From positions 62,001 to 126,000 of the forward strand of contig JAEWSJ010000012.1 of the NCBI GenBank assembly GCA_023398335.1: DNA of 64,000 bases, given 5' to 3'. This DNA comes from Bacillota bacterium. Its GTDB lineage: Bacteria; Bacillota_I; Bacilli_A; RFN20; CAG-288. Numbering within the stretch: position 1 is the stretch's first letter; every line of letters starts with the position of its first letter. A program made the position numbers and the translations under genes. Below are positions 45,707 through 54,571 of this stretch, piece after piece. The notes beneath the pieces were generated by a model. The model did not search any database, had not been told where the DNA came from, and was given only the letters and a program-made list of their open reading frames with translations.

Positions 45707-46513
45707 TTAGTTTGGCTGCATTACACCAAATAAAACTAACCAAGCTAGGATTGATTTAGCCACAAGACTTAAAGTTATATATGTTCTTTCTCCGTATAAG
45801 TAGTCCTTCCACTTACCAATCCTTTTATACTGTAAGACCATGTTAACAGGGAAAAGATTAAAGAAGACTAAATACGTAAAGAATATAGCGAATACGAACC
45901 AAGGAATCTCCGCAAGATTAGATCTTGTAAAACCGACGACAAAGATTACAATCCAAGGAATAATTCCTGCAAAAGAGCCAAAGATAAATGGAGACCAATC
46001 GACCTTATCATTAGCTTTATTCATAGATTCCATCAATAAACCAAATAGATTCATTGAAGCATTTAATCCAAAAATAAGAATTAGCATGAAGATATCAGTA
46101 ATTCCGAATAACACAGCGATAAGAACAATCATTAACGAAGAAGACAAAGCATATTCAATCCAACGAAAACGATTCATATGGTTCTTTAAATCCCGGTTAT
46201 ACATATCATTTACTTTTGGAAATAAGCTGATAATAAAATGGAAGAAAGCCGAGAGAAATAAGAAACAAGAGACTAAGACACCGAAAGGTAAATTAAACAA
46301 CTTAATCTGTTCATTCATCAAGACATTAAGCGTTTCATTATAACCTAGAAATGTTCCATATATTGTTGGTGTAAACTCAACAATCTTATCAAATACGAAA
46401 GACAAAATTAGCATCATTAGACCTTGAATAAAATGGAAACAACCCATAATTAAGTTAAACCGACGGAGTTTACAAAACACGGCAGCATCTGGAGTCGAGT
46501 TGATATTTGTCAT
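45707..46513 (-). CDS. Heliorhodopsin
   Basis: 268-residue protein with seven hydrophobic segments and the heliorhodopsin signatures: FNLIMGCFHFIQGLMML in helix 1; RFRWIEYALSSSLMIVLIA in helix 3, where Glu 120 matches the counterion (Glu 107 of HeR-48C12) and Arg 117 its partner; NASMNLFGLLMESMN; WSPFIFGSFAGIIPW; IGKWKDYLYGE; and LSLVAKSILAWLV in helix 7 with Lys 253 as the retinal Schiff-base lysine. Heliorhodopsins lie inverted in the membrane and are not known as pumps; their role is debated. GGAGG precedes the ATG, with TTGCGA/TATAAA upstream, and a strong terminator follows, so it is a complete single-gene unit. No retinal-forming enzyme is seen nearby. Confidence 0.92.
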   Translation of the reverse strand: MTNINSTPDAAVFCKLRRFNLIMGCFHFIQGLMMLILSFVFDKIVEFTPTIYGTFLGYNETLNVLMNEQIKLFNLPFGVLVSCFLFLSAFFHFIISLFPKVNDMYNRDLKNHMNRFRWIEYALSSSLMIVLIAVLFGITDIFMLILIFGLNASMNLFGLLMESMNKANDKVDWSPFIFGSFAGIIPWIVIFVVGFTRSNLAEIPWFVFAIFFTYLVFFNLFPVNMVLQYKRIGKWKDYLYGERTYITLSLVAKSILAWLVLFGVMQPN

Positions 46514-46592
46514 TGATAAATACCTCCAACAACTTTATATAGTATGTTTTTTATTTTCGCAAGGTTGAAAGATAAATTATTATTTTCGTATT

Positions 46593-46646
46593 AAAAAAAG
46601 ACTATTAGTCCATAGAATAACAATATTCTATGTTTTATAGTCCTTT
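46593..46646 (-). terminator. Terminator of the matrixin-like lipoprotein gene
   Basis: A two-part stem, GACTAT/ATAGTC (46600-46605 with 46637-46642) and CATAGAAT/ATTCTATG (46611-46618 with 46625-46632), ends in seven T on the minus strand. The last codon of the old gene (TAA, 46635-46637) lies in it. Confidence 0.75.
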
Positions 46647-48854
46647 TAACCAGGCGTTTAGAGTTGCTAAATCATTTGGTTGTGGATACTACAGCATCTC
46701 TATCACGTGAATAGGAGAATAAGGAGTCATCAGTGGCGTATGTCGAATCGTTAAAGCCAAGTAGATGACCCATCTCATGAATTAAAGTGGATTTTATATG
46801 GTTTAGATAAACCATATATGTATCTGAATTAACATAAATAGCGAATGAATTAGATGTCTTATTATACGTGCATAAACCAGCGTAATCATCTGGAACAATA
46901 CCATAACTAATTGTGTTTTTTGTTAGGGTTTTGTCCGTGACTTCTGTGATCTTAGCGTTAATTGAATAAGATTTAAAACTTTCGTTAAATACTTCGATAC
47001 ATTCTTCTAGATTTGCTCTCCATACCGCGTAATTTGTTATATCTTTTGGAATTGAATCATAGAATTTCATATCGGTGAAGGAGTTACGAACCCCGAACAT
47101 ATTCTTTAGTCTGTTGTAGTAGGGATTGTAGCGGATATTTTGAGTGACGACGAAAATCTTTTCAAAATTTGATGGTGATAATCCATCAAGCGTTAATCTG
47201 CTGGTAGATTTTGGTCGCAAGGCTAGATAGAAATTCTCTGTATATCCGTTTTTAGTAACACGACTAAACTTTTTATAGTTTGTTATTTTTACCGCATCAT
47301 TAATATTAATAAGCATATCTGCGATGGTAGCGGAAGGAGAAAGTATTCGACATAGTCACCTAAAGTAGCTTTAATACGATAACTATCAAGTTCGAATGTT
47401 GGAGTTCCTTCTAATTTAGTTACTTTTTCATCGTAGTATGCTTTGAGTTTTACCGAAGGAAATATTCCTTTTAAGTAATTACTTGTACCTTCATCCGGTA
47501 GTTCAAACATACAAGCGGAAGAAGTGAACGAATTAAAATCTTCTAACTTTATTTATTTCCATACTCCACTATTGTCTAATTCGACAAACATCTTTTTAAT
47601 TTTGAAATCTACATCATAGTAAGCGGTGTAATAATAAAGTGGTGCGGTAATAAATCCATCTTTTACTGGCGTGATAATTTCGTATTTTTCTTCTAAATCA
47701 ATATTCTTAATTGTTACTTTTATTGTTTTGCTTATAGTTTCGTTGATGGTTATAGTTATTTTAGATTCTAAATCTTCATAGTTTAAAGGAAGATGAGTAG
47801 AAGTAATAGTAACTGTTTGTTCAGCGCGATTATTAGAAGTAAAAGTCAAATTAGATGAAGATAAAGAAATACAGTCTTTATCAGTTTTTAATGAGACGGA
47901 AATTGAATCTAGAATAGTACCTGAAACATTAACTTTAATAGATGAAGTCGAATTTTCATCCAATTCAAGAGATGTAAGAGAAGCAGCGATCTCATTTGGA
48001 ACGTATATATCGGTGTTCTTAATAGTAATAGAAGAGGATACGCTGTCAATATTAAAAGAAGAAAGTAACAATGTTGAAGTTTTATCTACAAACTCTGAAT
48101 TTTTATTAGCGGTAATTATTACTTTTTGAACTTGATCATAATTGGTTTTGGTAAATAATAATGAAGTTGTATTTACTGATACTTCATTATTACTACAGGT
48201 AATATTTACATAGGTATCTTTCTTAGGCATGTATTTTAATGACACATCAAAAGTGTATTGTCCTTTTTCTTTAATTGTTAAAGAAGATTCTAAGGTACTG
48301 ATTATTTCGTTTTTGATTTCTTTTTCCTTAAATCCTCTAAAAGTATAAGAAAGAGAAGAAGAGGTAAGAGAGGCTTTAGATAAATGATAATTTACCGTTA
48401 AGGTATTTAGATTTTCATCAGATGAAAGTAATAAATTAATTTGATACAGACTTGAATTGTAGTTATTGACAATTATATCCGAGGGTTTAATATCTGATAT
48501 ATATTTATTCTCAAGATCATTAATACTTAAAGTTATTAAACGCACTGCCGCTTCTATATTATATTTTTCTTATGGAGTTGAAACACTGTATGAAAAAGAG
48601 GAAGAAGATGAAGGTGGAGTCGATGAAGTTGGTGAAGTGGTAGTAGTTGGATTAGATGTTGTATGGTTTTCAGTAGTTGGAATTGATGTTGTATGAGGAG
48701 TTTCAGTATTAGAAGAAACTGTATTTGTCGGTGAAGAAGTAATGTTTGAGGACGTTGAAGAAGGACCAACAATCGAGGTCATCGGGGATATTTCACATGC
48801 ACACAAAAGTAATGATGTAAGCATTAAATTTGAAATAAGATATTTTTTCTTCAT
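46635..48854 (-). pseudogene. Large surface lipoprotein with matrixin-like metalloprotease domain, four lesions
   Basis: AGGAGG and ATG at 48852-48854 open a lipoprotein signal (LTSLLLCAC), a Ser/Thr/Pro-rich linker, then repeated beta-rich domains resembling cell-surface Ig-like or Calx-beta modules, and a protease domain with STLIHEMGHLLGFND, the zinc HExxHxxGxxD motif. Lesions: TAA at 48570-48572 in frame; frame breaks near 47545 (after SGVWK), 47330 (after EYFLL) and 46680 (before PQPNDLATLNAWLKGL, the usual family end). Rejoined it has about 740 residues. It would have been an anchored protease with adhesin-like stalk; now surely non-functional. Terminator at 46593-46646. Confidence 0.8.
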
Positions 48855-49019
48855 TAACAAGTCCTCCTAGTCAACAAATTATGCCATATGAATGAAGAGG
48901 TAGCAAGAAAAGTGTATGTTTTTTGAAATAATTGAAAAAAATCGGCTGTCAGCCGTTAAATGGATCAACTAACAAAAAAAGCAATTAATTATTTTTACGC
49001 CATATTTTTACAAAACTTA

Positions 49020-49048
49020 TTGACAACTGAAAGAAAAAATGATTAAAT
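49020..49048 (+). promoter_or_regulatory. Promoter of the feo operon
   Basis: TTGACA (49020-49025), 17 bases, TTAAAT (49043-49048). The first palindromic operator begins 9 bases downstream. Confidence 0.7.
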
Positions 49049-49056
49049 AACACGTG

Positions 49057-49119
49057 GTTAGTCATAACAAACTTAAAGACTAACCATTTATATTAATTAA
49101 GTTGTTAGTTATAACTAAC
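49057..49119. promoter_or_regulatory. Two DtxR/IdeR-like operators before feoA
   Basis: GTTAGTTATAACTAAC (49104-49119) is a perfect 16-bp palindrome. GTTAGTCATAACAAAC (49057-49072) matches it at 14 of 16 bases. The TTAG-n6-CTAA layout resembles sites of iron-sensing DtxR-family repressors. One site covers the predicted transcription start, the other the leader. The repressor gene is not in the window. Confidence 0.65.
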
Positions 49120-49136
49120 TTAGTAAGGAGAACTAT

Positions 49137-49349
49137 ATGCCACTCGCAATAGCACCAGAAAACAAAGAAGTTAGAATTCTGAAAATTCTAACAGACGATA
49201 AAACAAAGAAACATCTAGAATCGCTAGGTGTTTCAGTCAATTCCACACTAACTATATTAGATGGTAGTAATGGAAATGTAATCTTGTTAGTTAAAGAAGG
49301 AAGATTAGCTTTAGATAAATCATTAGCGATGAAAATTGTCGTTATTTAG
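49137..49349 (+). CDS. feoA: FeoA domain protein (first copy)
   Basis: 70-residue SH3-like FeoA domain: VRILKILTDDKTKKHLESLGVSV, then GSNGNVILLVKEGRLALD. FeoA binds FeoB and supports ferrous iron uptake. It differs from the second copy by lacking the PLGDP turn, so the two may have separate roles. AAGGAG precedes ATG; operators lie upstream. Confidence 0.88.
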   Translation: MPLAIAPENKEVRILKILTDDKTKKHLESLGVSVNSTLTILDGSNGNVILLVKEGRLALDKSLAMKIVVI

Positions 49350-49369
49350 ATAAATGAAAGGATATAGAT

Positions 49370-49609
49370 ATGAAAGAGATGAAACTCAATGAAGTAAAAA
49401 TCGGAGACAAAGGAATAATTACTAATGTTCTTGGTGAAGGAAGAATTCGTAGAAGATTATTCGATATGGGTGTTACACCTGGAGCGGAGATTTACTTAAG
49501 AAAGAAAGCCCCTTTAGGCGACCCGATTGAAATAACCATTCGTGGATACGAATTAACTTTAAGATTAAACGAAGCTCGTTTAATCATTTGCAATATAGAA
49601 GGAGAATAA
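49370..49609 (+). CDS. feoA: FeoA domain protein (second copy)
   Basis: 79 residues, a standard FeoA: EVKIGDKGIITNVLGEGRIRRRLFDMGVTPGAE, then KAPLGDPIEITIRGYELTLRLNEA, closing with the usual I-x-C end. It is 20 bases after the first FeoA and 3 bases before feoB, with AAAGG upstream. The tandem FeoA-FeoA-FeoB order is common in Firmicutes. Confidence 0.93.
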   Translation: MKEMKLNEVKIGDKGIITNVLGEGRIRRRLFDMGVTPGAEIYLRKKAPLGDPIEITIRGYELTLRLNEARLIICNIEGE

Positions 49610-49612
49610 CAT

Positions 49613-51868
49613 ATGAAAAGTTTTGCGTTAGCAGGAAACCCAAACTCGGGTAAGACAACTTTATTTAACTCGTTAACTGGTTCGACTGCACATGTGGGGA
49701 ACTGGCCAGGAGTTACAGTTGAGAAAAAAGAAGGCGTATATAAGAAATGTAAGGAACCGGTAAGCATTATTGATTTACCAGGTATTTACTCTTTAAGCCC
49801 ATATACTTCTGAAGAAGTTATTTCTCGTAATTTTATTTTGGAAGAAAAACCAGATTGCATAATTAATGTCGTCGATGCCACAAATCTTGAAAGAAATCTA
49901 TATCTAACTACACAGTTGTTAGAAATTGATATTCCATTTGTTATTGCGTTGAACATGATGGATATAGTTAAAAAGACAGGAGACTCAATCGATCCTTTAT
50001 TATTAGAGAAAGAGATTGGAGTTCCAGTTATATGTATTTCTGCTCAAAAAGAAGAAAATCTTGATGAATTAATGAATAGAGCTTATAACGAATCATTAAT
50101 AAAAAGAAAAGGAACAACTGTTTTAGATAAGACGGTTGTAAGTCCGCTTCTTCATGAGGTTGAAACTGCATTCATTGGATTAGAAGTAGATAATCCTTTA
50201 TTCCACGCAGTGAAATTAGTGGAAAATGATGAACTAGAAGTTAAGATGCATAAAGATCTTCTTAATATAGTTAATGAATTTAAGAAGAATATGAAAGACG
50301 AAACTTTCGGAATGGACTTAGAAGCGATTATCGCCGATTCACGTTATAAATATATTGCAAAAAACTTTTCTGCTTCAAAAACAAAAAAAGTAAAAGATAT
50401 AACTAAAGTAGTAACTAAATCCGATAAAGCGGATAGAATACTTACTAATAAATGGTTTGGTATACCGATTTTCCTCGTTATTTTATTCTTTGTTTTCCAT
50501 TTAACATTTAGTTCTAACTTCTTATTCTTAGGAGGACTATTTGGTGAAAATGCTCCAATATGTTTTGAAGGAAGTATCTTTGAAGGATTGTTTTGGACGG
50601 CGGATGGTATTAATTCACCCGGAGTTATCCTTCAATCATTCTTAACAAATATTACTGATTGGCTGTCTTCTTTAGCGGGCGAAAGTTTAGCTTCCTCGCC
50701 GCAGTGGGTTAGTGGATTACTTGTCGATGGTATTTTAGGTGGCTTATTTGCTGTTTTATCTTTCTTACCTCAAATTTTACTTTTATTCTTATTCTTTTCA
50801 ATCTTAGAAGATTCTGGATATATGGCACGTGTAGCATTTATCTTAGATCGCGTGTTTAGAAAATTTGGTCTTTCCGGTCGTGCTTTTATGCCGATGATTA
50901 TGGGATTTGGTTGTAGCATTCCTGCGATGATTAATACTCGAACATTAGCGGATGAAAATGAAAGAGTCGCCTCTATCAGAGTTATTCCTTTCTTCTCATG
51001 TGGCGCTAAACTACCAATTCTTACTGCTATTGCTGGGGGAATTGTGACTTATTTTGGAATTGGTAATGCGGATATAATAACGTATTCAATGTATTTATTA
51101 GGTATGGTAACAGCTTTAGGCGCAGTACTTGTAATGCGTAATACATCACTTAGAGGAGAAGTTCCGCCGTTTATCATGGAGCTCCCTTCTTACCATATGC
51201 CACAAGCAAAAGCTTTAATGCTTCATTTAGGTGATAAATTAAAACACTTTATTAAGAAAGCATTCACGATTATCTTAGCCTCAACAATTCTCATTTGGTT
51301 TGTTTCTCACTTTTCCTTTAACTGGACTTTCTTAGGCGACGAACAAATGAATCAATCAATCCTAGCTGGCATCGGTCAATTAATTTCACCTTTATTCACA
51401 CCTTTAGGTTTTGGTTCACAACTTAATTCGTTCGGGTGGGTCTTTGTGGTTGCAGCTATTACAGGCTTAATTGCTAAAGAAAATGTTATTGCAACATTCG
51501 GCACTTTAGCAGCGTGTATTGTGGGAACAATAATCGATGTTGAAGCAGATGGTGGAGTTAGCGCAGCGGTCACGATGATTCAAGGAACAGGAATTACTAT
51601 TCCTGGACTTATCTCATTTGTCGCTTTCAATATGACAACCATTCCGTGTTTTGCCGCAGTCGCAACAGCTAAAGCGGAACTCCCAAATAAGAAATATGGA
51701 TCAACTATCTTATTCTGGATTGCGACTTCTTATTTAGTTTCCACAATGATCTATGTTATCGGTTCGTGGTGGTGGACTTCATTTATCTTTGCTGCAGTTA
51801 TTATTTCTTCAATAATTGGGATTGCTCTTTACAACAAATCAAAAGACAAGATTATAGTAGGAGAATAG
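49613..51868 (+). CDS. feoB: Ferrous iron transport protein B
   Basis: 751-residue ferrous iron permease. N-terminal G protein: GNPNSGKTTLFNSLTGS (G1, from residue 8), DLPGIYSLSPYTSEE (G3), NMMD (G4); a spacer to about 275; then membrane domains with LEDSGYMARVAFILDR, GRAFMPMIMGFGCSIPAMI and PFFSCGAKLPI, the two conserved Gate cysteine regions. Near full length against the 770 or so of E. coli. GGAG lies before the ATG. Expression should rise under iron limitation through the operators upstream. Confidence 0.97.
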   Translation: MKSFALAGNPNSGKTTLFNSLTGSTAHVGNWPGVTVEKKEGVYKKCKEPVSIIDLPGIYSLSPYTSEEVISRNFILEEKPDCIINVVDATNLERNLYLTTQLLEIDIPFVIALNMMDIVKKTGDSIDPLLLEKEIGVPVICISAQKEENLDELMNRAYNESLIKRKGTTVLDKTVVSPLLHEVETAFIGLEVDNPLFHAVKLVENDELEVKMHKDLLNIVNEFKKNMKDETFGMDLEAIIADSRYKYIAKNFSASKTKKVKDITKVVTKSDKADRILTNKWFGIPIFLVILFFVFHLTFSSNFLFLGGLFGENAPICFEGSIFEGLFWTADGINSPGVILQSFLTNITDWLSSLAGESLASSPQWVSGLLVDGILGGLFAVLSFLPQILLLFLFFSILEDSGYMARVAFILDRVFRKFGLSGRAFMPMIMGFGCSIPAMINTRTLADENERVASIRVIPFFSCGAKLPILTAIAGGIVTYFGIGNADIITYSMYLLGMVTALGAVLVMRNTSLRGEVPPFIMELPSYHMPQAKALMLHLGDKLKHFIKKAFTIILASTILIWFVSHFSFNWTFLGDEQMNQSILAGIGQLISPLFTPLGFGSQLNSFGWVFVVAAITGLIAKENVIATFGTLAACIVGTIIDVEADGGVSAAVTMIQGTGITIPGLISFVAFNMTTIPCFAAVATAKAELPNKKYGSTILFWIATSYLVSTMIYVIGSWWWTSFIFAAVIISSIIGIALYNKSKDKIIVGE

Positions 51869-51870
51869 TA

Positions 51871-52065
51871 ATGGAACCGATTGAAATAATAGTTATTATT
51901 GCGTGTATTCTAGTAGTACTAAGTGTAATAGGAACATATGTTTACAAAAAAATAACTCATAAACCTACTGGAGAATGTGCTTGTTGTTCACATTATAAAG
52001 GGAACTTACAAAAAATGTATAACAAGAAGTATAAGAAGTGCTGCTCAAAAAATAAGAGCCACTGA
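51871..52065 (+). CDS. FeoB-associated Cys-rich membrane protein
   Basis: 64 residues from the ATG at 51871, two bases after feoB stop with AGGAG upstream. One membrane helix (about 4-24) followed by a cytoplasmic tail with GECACCSHYKG and KKCCSKNK. This is the small Cys-rich partner often found after FeoB (PF12669-type). It may bind iron or a redox partner at the channel; not proven. The stop is TGA. Confidence 0.88.
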   Translation: MEPIEIIVIIACILVVLSVIGTYVYKKITHKPTGECACCSHYKGNLQKMYNKKYKKCCSKNKSH

Positions 52066-52093
52066 AATTATTTATTGAATAAATAAGATCTTT

Positions 52094-52131
52094 AGTTTGT
52101 CGAGTGTTAATAACGCTTGGCAAACTTTTTT
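52094..52131 (+). terminator. Terminator of the feo operon
   Basis: AGTTTG...CAAACT outer stem (52094-52099 with 52121-52126) with an inner CGAG/CTTG and GTTA/TAAC stem, followed by a T run. Confidence 0.85.
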
Positions 52132-52211
52132 ATTGATTTTTTTCAACAAAATAAAGCATTGAGTTTTTACGAAAATGATATGATATTTATAAGAAGAAGC
52201 AGGAGAGAAAA

Positions 52212-53120
52212 ATGATTCTATGTATTGGTGAAATCTTAATTGATATGATAGAGAAAGAAAATGATGACTCTTTCTCCTCTGAACGTTTTGTTGGTGGCGC
52301 TCCGTTTAATGTTGCAACCAATCTTTCATATTTAAATAATGAAGTTGGTTTTATCGGAGCGATAGGAAGAGACGAAAATGGTGAATTTTTATATAAAGAA
52401 ACCAAAAAGTTAAATTTTAATTATCTTTGTTTAGAACGGAAAGATAGCGCTACAACAACAGTGGCGTTAGTAAAACTTAAGAATGGTGAACGTTCTTTTA
52501 CTTTTTTAAGAGACAATGGAGCGGATTATCAGATTGATATTAATAAGATTGATGATGCGTTATTAAGTCGCTGTTCAATAATTCATCTTGGTTCTTTGAT
52601 GTTATCAAAAGAAGAAGGAAGAAGAAATGCTTTTCTTTTAATTGAAAGATTAAAGAAGTACAACGTAAAGCTAAGTTTTGATGTTAATTATCGTGAAGAT
52701 ATATTCGATGGAAATGAAGAAGCCTTTAACGCTATAAAAAAGATAGTATCTAACGCGGATATTGTGAAGTTTTCGGAAGATGAATTAAATTATTTTTCTT
52801 CTTTAAAAACCATGGATGATAAAGTAAAGGAAATTGCTAAACCGACTCAATTAGTGTTAGTAAGTTTAGGAGAAAAGGGAAGTTGCTGTTATTTTAACAA
52901 TGTGAAATATGTTGCTGGTACTATTCGAATACGAGTTGTCGATACAACTGGAGCTGGAGATGCCTTTATGTCAGGAGTCTTATCGATGATTGATAAAAAT
53001 GGAATTAAGAATATGGATAAGATGAATTTTGTATCAATGTTAAAGTTTGGAAATGTTTGTGGCGCAATTACCGCGAGTGAAAGAGGAGCAACCACTGCAA
53101 GTTTAAAAGATGTTGAATAA
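52212..53120 (+). CDS. PfkB family carbohydrate kinase (fructokinase-like)
   Basis: 302-residue ribokinase-fold sugar kinase. N-terminal ILCIGEILIDMIE and FVGGAPFNVATNLSYL are typical of fructokinases; the catalytic/ATP motif is DTTGAGDAFMSGVLS with Asp near residue 249. It phosphorylates a free sugar, most likely fructose, in the cytoplasm. AGGAG precedes ATG. It stands alone between the feo terminator and the gdh promoter. Confidence 0.88.
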   Translation: MILCIGEILIDMIEKENDDSFSSERFVGGAPFNVATNLSYLNNEVGFIGAIGRDENGEFLYKETKKLNFNYLCLERKDSATTTVALVKLKNGERSFTFLRDNGADYQIDINKIDDALLSRCSIIHLGSLMLSKEEGRRNAFLLIERLKKYNVKLSFDVNYREDIFDGNEEAFNAIKKIVSNADIVKFSEDELNYFSSLKTMDDKVKEIAKPTQLVLVSLGEKGSCCYFNNVKYVAGTIRIRVVDTTGAGDAFMSGVLSMIDKNGIKNMDKMNFVSMLKFGNVCGAITASERGATTASLKDVE

Positions 53121-53126
53121 AAAAAC

Positions 53127-53155
53127 ATTTTAGGACTAAGAATAAAGCGATATAA
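53127..53155 (+). promoter_or_regulatory. Predicted promoter of the glutamate dehydrogenase gene
   Basis: TTTTAG, 17 bases, TATAAT (about 53150-53155), directly after the kinase stop. It places the transcription start downstream of the ATG at 53155 and so argues for the start at 53182. Confidence 0.6.
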
Positions 53156-53181
53156 TGTATTTATTAAGCGAGGAAAAAATT

Positions 53182-54522
53182 ATGAGCTCAGAATACTTAA
53201 GTAAAGTATATTTAGATATTGAATCTAAATATCCATATCAAAAAGAATATCTTCAAGTGGTTAGAGAATTAATCGACTCATTAGGAGATGTTATTGAAAG
53301 CAACGAGAAAATCAAGTCGTTAAAAATATTTGAAAGATTGATTGAACCAGATAGATTAGTATCTTTTAAGGTCGCATGGGTTGATGATAAAGGCATCGTT
53401 CAAATAAATAAAGGATATAGAGTTCAATTTAATAACGCTATTGGACCTTATAAAGGTGGATTGAGATTTACTCCATCGGTGAATGAATCTATCATTAAGT
53501 TTTTGGGTTTGGAACAATGCTTTAAAAATGCTTTAACCGGTTTACCTTTAGGCGGCGGAAAAGGCGGATCTGACTTTGATCCAAAAGGAAAATCCGATCA
53601 TGAAATTATGAGTTTCTGTCAAGCGTTTATGAATGAATTATATAACTACATTGGCGCTAGCATTGATGTTCCAGCGGGGGACATTGGAGTCGGTGGAAGA
53701 GAAATAGGTTTCTTATATGGACAATATAAGAAATTAACTCACGCGAACGAAAGTGTCTTAACTGGAAAACCTATTGTTTTAGGTGGCTCTTATGTGAGAA
53801 AAGAAGCAACAGGTTATGGCTTATGTTATTTTACTGCAAAAGCTTTAGAAGTTATTAAGAACACCTCATTTAAAGATAAGATTGTTGTAGTATCAGGTTC
53901 GGGAAATGTTGCAATTTATGCCGCGGAAAAATCATATCAATTAGGCGCAAAAGTCGTTGCTATGTCTGATTCTAATGGTGTTATTTATGATAAAGACGGA
54001 ATTGATTTAGATGTAATTAAAGAAATTAAAGAAGTAAAAAGGGGACGTATTAAAGAATATCTAGAATTAAAGAAAAGAGGAGAATTCTTTGTTTCACCTG
54101 CTTCTATTTGGAAAATAAAATGTGATATTGCCCTTCCATGCGCAACTCAAAACGAACTAAATTTAGATGACGCCAAAGTATTGGTGGATAATGGTGTTAT
54201 TGCTGTTTGTGAAGGAGCAAATATGCCGTGTACTTTAGAAGCTTCTAATTACTTTATTTCTCATTCTGTATTATATGGTCCAGGTAAAGCCAGCAATGCC
54301 GGTGGAGTTGCTACTTCCGGATTAGAAATGTCTCAAAATGCTATAAGACTTCATTGGACGCCAAAAGAAGTTGATGAAAAATTAAAGACAATTATGGAAG
54401 ACATATTCTTTAATATCTACAATATAGCAAAAAAATACGATTTGAATAATAATCTCTTAGCTGGTGCTAATATCTTCGCCTTTGAAATGATTGCAGAAGC
54501 GATGATAGATCAAGGAGTATAA
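53182..54522 (+). CDS. gdhA: NADP-type glutamate dehydrogenase
   Basis: 446 residues from ATG 53182 (GAGG 8 bases upstream), the usual length of hexameric bacterial GDH. Links 2-oxoglutarate and ammonia to glutamate. Signatures: GPYKGGLRFTPSVN, LPLGGGKGGSDFDPKGKSD with the catalytic Lys, PAGDIGVGGREIGFLYGQY, and the dinucleotide fold VSGSGNVAIYAAEK. The ANAGGVA-type segment is SNAGGVATSGLEMSQN. A longer frame from 53155 would start inside the -10 box. Confidence 0.96.
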   Translation: MSSEYLSKVYLDIESKYPYQKEYLQVVRELIDSLGDVIESNEKIKSLKIFERLIEPDRLVSFKVAWVDDKGIVQINKGYRVQFNNAIGPYKGGLRFTPSVNESIIKFLGLEQCFKNALTGLPLGGGKGGSDFDPKGKSDHEIMSFCQAFMNELYNYIGASIDVPAGDIGVGGREIGFLYGQYKKLTHANESVLTGKPIVLGGSYVRKEATGYGLCYFTAKALEVIKNTSFKDKIVVVSGSGNVAIYAAEKSYQLGAKVVAMSDSNGVIYDKDGIDLDVIKEIKEVKRGRIKEYLELKKRGEFFVSPASIWKIKCDIALPCATQNELNLDDAKVLVDNGVIAVCEGANMPCTLEASNYFISHSVLYGPGKASNAGGVATSGLEMSQNAIRLHWTPKEVDEKLKTIMEDIFFNIYNIAKKYDLNNNLLAGANIFAFEMIAEAMIDQGV

Positions 54523-54544
54523 TCTATTTGCAATTTAAAAAAAA

Positions 54545-54571
54545 TGAACACGAATTATCGTGTTCAATTTT
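54545..54571. terminator. Bidirectional terminator between gdhA and the RDD gene
   Basis: TGAACACGA-ATTA-TCGTGTTCA is a perfect 9-bp stem with T run on the plus side and A run on the other, serving both converging genes. Confidence 0.92.

Noticed and set aside
53155..53181. Longer start for gdhA at 53155
   Set aside because: This codon coincides with the -10 box; ATG at 53182 has a proper ribosome binding site.
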